This document shows positions 58,545-64,000 of a DNA stretch of 64,000 nt, piece after piece. The stretch spans positions 43,933,829-43,997,828 of the forward strand of contig NC_087067.1 in NCBI RefSeq assembly GCF_963678635.1. The letters are read 5' to 3'. Below the pieces are notes generated by a model. That model was given only the letters and a program-made list of their open reading frames with translations, had not been told where the DNA came from and made no database searches. Origin of the DNA: Symsagittifera roscoffensis (Eukaryota > Xenacoelomorpha > Acoela > Convolutidae). The position numbers and the translations under genes were made by a program. The stretch's first letter is position 1; every line of letters begins with the position of its first letter.

Positions 58545-61500
58545 TTCAGGATTTAGTAGTAATCACGAATCATACTCTTCTTCAAACACATCACGGTTGG
58601 CAAAGGTAAAAAAAAATTCTTTAAACACTGTTAATCAGGATTTAGTAGTAATCACGAATCATACCCGCCTTGAAACACATCACGGTTGGCAATTGGAAAA
58701 AACTTCATTAAACACGGTTATTCAGGATTTAGTAGTAATCACGAATCATACCCGTCTTGAAACACATCACGGTTGGCATAGGAAAAAACTTCTTTAAACA
58801 CTGTTAATCAGGATTTAGTAGTAATCACGAATCATACCCGTCTTGAAACACATCACGGTTGGCATAGGAAAAAACTTCTTTAAACACTGTTAATCAGGAT
58901 TTAGTAGTAATCACGAATCATATTACTACTCACTCGAAACAAGAACACGAATCATACCCGCTTTGTAACACATCACGGTTGGCATAGGGAAAAAACTTCT
59001 TTAAGCACTGATTTTCAGGATTTAGTAGTAATCACGAATCATACCCGTCTTGAAACACATCACACTTGGCATAGGGAAAAAACTTCTTTAAACACTGTTA
59101 TTCAGGATTAAGTAGTAATCACGAATCATACCCGTCTTGAAACACATCACGGTTGGCATAGGAAAAACTTCTTTAAACACTGTTAATCAGGATTTAGTAG
59201 TAATCACGAATAATACCCGTCTTCAAAAACGTCACGGTTGGCGTATGGAAAAAAACTTCTTTAAAAACTGTTATTCAGGGTTTAGAGATTATCACGAATA
59301 ATATGAGTCTTGGAACACATCACGGTTGTCATCTGGAAACCAACTTCTTTGAAAACTGTTATTCAGGATTTAGTAGTAATCACGAATCATACCCGTCTGG
59401 AAACTTATCACGGTTGGCATATGGAAAAAACTTCATTTAACACGGTTATTCAGGATTTAGTAGTAATCACGAATCATACCCGTCTTGAAACACATCACGG
59501 TTGGCATATGGAAAAAACTTCTTTAAACATTGTTATTCAGGATTTAGTAGTAATCACGAATCATACCCGCTTTGAAACACATCACGGTTGGCATAGGGAA
59601 AAAACTTCTTTAAAGACTGTTAATCACGATTTAGTAGTAATCACGAATCATACCCGTCTTGAAACACATCACGGTTGGCATATGGAAAAAACTTCATTAA
59701 ACACGGTTATTCAGGATTTAATAGTAATCATGAATCATACCCGTCTTGAAACACATCACGGTTGGCATATGGAAAAAACTTCTTTAAACACTGTTCCTCA
59801 GGATTTAGTAGTAATCACGAATCATACCCGTCTTGAAACACATCACAGTTGGCATAGGGAAAAAACTTCTTTAAACACTGTTAATCAAGATTTAGTAGTA
59901 ATCACGAATCATACCCGTCTTGAAACACATCACGAGTGGCATATGGAAAGAATCTTCTTTTAACACTGTTCCTCGGGATTTAGTAGTAATCACGAATCAT
60001 ACCCGTCTTGAAACACATCACGGTTGGCATATGGAAAAAACTTCTTTAAACATTGTTATTCAGGATTTAGTAGTAATCACGAATCATACCCGCTTTGAAA
60101 CACATCACGGTTGGCATATGGAAAAAACTTCTTTAAACACTGTTCCTCAGGATTTAGTAGTAATCACGAATCATACCCGTCTTGAAACACATCACAGTTG
60201 GCATAGGGAAAAAACTTCATTAAACACGGTTATTCAGGATTTAATAGTAATCACGAATCATACCCGACTTGAAACACATCACGAGTGGCATATGGAAAGA
60301 ATCTTCTTTTAACACTGTTCCTCGGGATTTAGTAGTAATCACGAATCATACCCGTCTTGAAACACATCACGGTTGGCATATGGAAAAAACTTCTTTAAAC
60401 ATTGTTATTCAGGATTTAGTAGTAATCACGAATCATACCCGTTTTGAATCACATCACGGTTGGCATAGGGAAAAAACTTCTTTAAAGACTGTTAATCACG
60501 ATTTAGTAGTAATCACGAATCATACCCGTCTTGAAACACATCACGGTTGGCATATGGAAAAAACTTCATTAAACACGGTTATTCAGGATTTAATAGTAAT
60601 CATGAATCATACCCGTCTTGAAACACATCACGGTTGGCATATGGAAAAAACTTCTTTAAACACTGTTCCTCAGGATTTAGTAGTAATCACGAATCATACC
60701 CGTCTTGAAACACATCACAGTTGGCATAGGAAAAAAACTTCTTTAAACACTGTTAATCAAGATTTAGTAGTAATCACGAATCATACCCGTCTTGAAACAC
60801 ATCACGGTTGGCATATGAAAAAAACTTCATTAAACACGGTTATTCAGGATTTAATAGTAATCACGAATCATACCCGACTTGAAACACATCACGAGTGGCA
60901 TATGGAAAGAATCTTCTTTTAACACTGTTCCTCGGGATTTAGTAGTAATCACGAATCATACCAGTCTTGAAACACGTCACGGTTGGCATATGGAAAAAAA
61001 CTCCTCAACCCTATTATTCAGGGTTTAGTAGTAATCACGAATCATAACCGTCTTGAAACACATCACATTTGGCTAGGGAAAAAGTTTCTTTAAACACTGT
61101 TATTCAGGAATTAGTAGTAATCACGAATCATACCCGTCTTGAAACACATCACGGTTGGCTAGGGAAAAAGTTTCTTTAAACACTGTTATTCAGGAATTAG
61201 TAGTAATCACGAATCATACCCGTCTTGAAACACGTCACGGTTGGCATATGAAAAAAAAATCTTTTAACACTGTTCCTCGGGATTTAGTAGTAATCACGAA
61301 TCATACCCGTCTTGAAACACATCACGGTTGGCATATGGAAAAAACTTCTTTAAACATTGTTATTCAGGATTTAGTAGTAATCACGAATCATACCCGCTTT
61401 GAAACACATCACGGTTGGCATATGGAAAAAACTTCTTTAAACACTGTTCCTCAGGATTTAGTAGTAATCACGAATCATACCCGTCTTGAAACACATCACA

Positions 61501-64000
61501 GTTGGCATAGGGAAAAAACTTCATTAAACACGGTTATTCAGGATTTAATAGTAATCACGAATCATACCCGACTTGAAACACATCACGAGTGGCATATGGA
61601 AAGAATCTTCTTTTAACACTGTTCCTCGGGATTTAGTAGTAATCACGAATCATACCCGTCTTGAAACACATCACGGTTGGCATATGGAAAAAACTTCTTT
61701 AAACATTGTTATTCAGGATTTAGTAGTAATCACGAATCATACCCGTTTTGAAACACATCACGGTTGGCATAGGGAAAAAACTTCTTTAAAGACTGTTAAT
61801 CACGATTTAGTAGTAATCACGAATCATACCCGTCTTGAAACACATCACGGTTGGCATATGGAAAAAACTTCATTAAACACGGTTATTCAGGATTTAATAG
61901 TAATCATGAATCATACCCGTCTTGAAACACATCACGGTTGGCATATGGAAAAAACTTCTTTAAACACTGTTCCTCGGGATTTAGTAGTAATCACGAATCA
62001 TACCCGTCTTGAAACACATCACGGTTGGCATATGGAAAAAACTTCTTTAAACATTGTTATTCAGGATTTAGTAGTAATCACGAATCATACCCGTTTTGAA
62101 TCACATCACGGTTGGCATAGGGAAAAAACTTCTTTAAAGACTGTTAATCACGATTTAGTAGTAATCACGAATCATACCCGTCTTGAAACACATCACGGTT
62201 GGCATATGGAAAAAACTTCATTAAACACGGTTATTCAGGATTTAATAGTAATCATGAATCATACCCGTCTTGAAACACATCACGGTTGGCATATGGAAAA
62301 AACTTCTTTAAACACTGTTCCTCAGGATTTAGTAGTAATCACGAATCATACCCGTCTTGAAACACATCACAGTTGGCATAGGAAAAAAACTTCTTTAAAC
62401 ACTGTTAATCAAGATTTAGTAGTAATCACGAATCATACCCGTCTTGAAACACATCACGGTTGGCATATGAAAAAAACTTCATTAAACACGGTTATTCAGG
62501 ATTTAATAGTAATCACGAATCATACCCGACTTGAAACACATCACGAGTGGCATATGGAAAGAATCTTCTTTTAACACTGTTCCTCGGGATTTAGTAGTAA
62601 TCACGAATCATACCAGTCTTGAAACACGTCACGGTTGGCATATGGAAAAAAACTCCTCAACCCTATTATTCAGGGTTTAGTAGTAATCACGAATCATAAC
62701 CGTCTTGAAACACATCACATTTGGCTAGGGAAAAAGTTTCTTTAAACACTGTTATTCAGGAATTAGTAGTAATCACGAATCATACCCGTCTTGAAACACA
62801 TCACGGTTGGCTAGGGAAAAAGTTTCTTTAAACACTGTTATTCAGGAATTAGTAGTAATCACGAATCATACCCGTCTTGAAACACGTCACGGTTGGCATA
62901 TGAAAAAAAAATCTTTTAACACTGTTCCTCGGGATTTAGTAGTAATCACGAATCATACCCGTCTTGAAACACATCACGGTTGGCATATGGAAAAAACTTC
63001 TTTAAACATTGTTATTCAGGATTTAGTAGTAATCACGAATCATACCCGCTTTGAAACACATCACGGTTGGCATATGGAAAAAACTTCTTTAAACACTGTT
63101 CCTCAGGATTTAGTAGTAATCACGAATCATACCCGTCTTGAAACACATCACAGTTGGCATAGGGAAAAAACTTCATTAAACACGGTTATTCAGGATTTAA
63201 TAGTAATCACGAATCATACCCGACTTGAAACACATCACGAGTGGCATATGGAAAGAATCTTCTTTTAACACTGTTCCTCGGGATTTAGTAGTAATCACGA
63301 ATCATACCCGTCTTGAAACACATCACGGTTGGCATATGGAAAAAACTTCTTTAAACATTGTTATTCAGGATTTAGTAGTAATCACGAATCATACCCGTTT
63401 TGAAACACATCACGGTTGGCATAGGGAAAAAACTTCTTTAAAGACTGTTAATCACGATTTAGTAGTAATCACGAATCATACCCGTCTTGAAACACATCAC
63501 GGTTGGCATATGGAAAAAACTTCATTAAACACGGTTATTCAGGATTTAATAGTAATCATGAATCATACCCGTCTTGAAACACATCACGGTTGGCATATGG
63601 AAAAAACTTCTTTAAACACTGTTCCTCAGGATTTAGTAGTAATCACGAATCATACCCGTCTTGAAACACATCACAGTTGGCATAGGGAAAAAACTTCTTT
63701 AAACACTGTTAATCAAGATTTAGTAGTAATCACGAATCATACCCGTCTTGAAACACATCACGGTTGGCATATGAAAAAAAACTTCATTAAACACGGTTAT
63801 TCAGGATTTAATAGTAATCACGAATCATACCCGACTTGAAACACATCACGAGTGGCATATGGAAAGAATCTTCTTTTAACACTGTTCCTCGGGATTTAGT
63901 AGTAATCACGAATCATACCAGTCTTGAAACACGTCACGGTTGGCATATGGAAAAAAACTCCTCAACCCTATTATTCAGGGTTTAGTAGTAATCACGAATC
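58545..64000. repeat. Satellite array, 87-bp monomer, with higher-order repeats
   Basis: Monomers contain the constant stretch AGTAGTAATCACGAATCATA followed by CCCGTCTTGAAACACATCAC and GGTTGGCATA. The monomer is 87 bases, that is 29 codons, so one plus-strand frame stays open through several monomers; that is a length effect and not evidence of a gene. A rare variant (CCAGTCTTGAAACACGTCAC with a following CTCCTCAACCC) recurs at 60961, 62613 and 63921, spacings of about 1652 and 1308 bases, close to 19 and 15 monomers. Another marker, GAAAGAATCTTCTTTTAACA, recurs several times. The array continues past the right edge. Confidence 0.97.

Noticed and set aside
59310-63839. Long plus-strand reading frames of 130-333 codons in the satellite
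   Set aside because: They follow from a monomer length of 87 (a multiple of three) without a stop in that frame; they begin and end wherever A-run length changes, and no promoter or splice context supports a gene.
58545-64000. CRISPR-like direct repeats
   Set aside because: The whole unit is repeated with no unique spacers, in a eukaryotic context; it is a satellite.

Overview
This is an AT-rich, repeat-laden piece of an animal genome, from an invertebrate lineage I cannot place further. The evidence is spliced protein exons with GT/AG junctions and matching phases, an extended-Tudor protein typical of animal germ lines, a TENT5/FAM46 exon (an animal family), tRNA-derived SINEs, a LINE with a 2A-like motif, and an 87-bp satellite array. 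There are no operons, prokaryotic genes or CRISPR arrays.

Three host genes are visible, all on the minus strand. (1) At 57.2-52.1 kb, three phase-compatible exons encode the second half of a PH domain and a following helical region that resembles oxysterol-binding-protein-related proteins of the ORP9/10/11 type. Its upstream exons are not seen and probably lie beyond the satellite. (2) At 51.2-49.6 kb, one uninterrupted 534-codon reading frame encodes a protein with two extended-Tudor units. (3) At 7.5-1.9 kb, two phase-compatible exons run out of the left edge. The downstream one carries the conserved N-terminal motif of TENT5 non-canonical poly(A) polymerases; the catalytic exons lie outside the window.

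The rest is mostly decayed mobile DNA. From 41.0 to 45.5 kb is a minus-strand LINE-like element with an internal tandem duplication of about 1 kb. At least six families of dispersed repeats recur in both orientations (called R1 to R6 here). Several TIR or foldback elements occur, including a palindrome of nearly 1 kb at 17.7-18.7 kb, a 0.85-kb palindrome at 12.5-13.4 kb, two copies of one palindromic family at 25.9-26.5 and 36.4-36.8 kb, and a Mutator-like MITE with a 10-bp target duplication at 22.46-22.81 kb. From 57.6 kb to the right edge is a satellite array that grows more homogeneous rightwards and acquires a higher-order repeat of about 1.3-1.65 kb.

The three genes show no shared pathway beyond RNA biology for two of them (Tudor, TENT5). 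The most notable non-genic signals are the satellite's higher-order structure and likely intronic location, the abundance of long inverted repeats, and a terminal hairpin whose stem sequence changes on both sides while its flank stays conserved.
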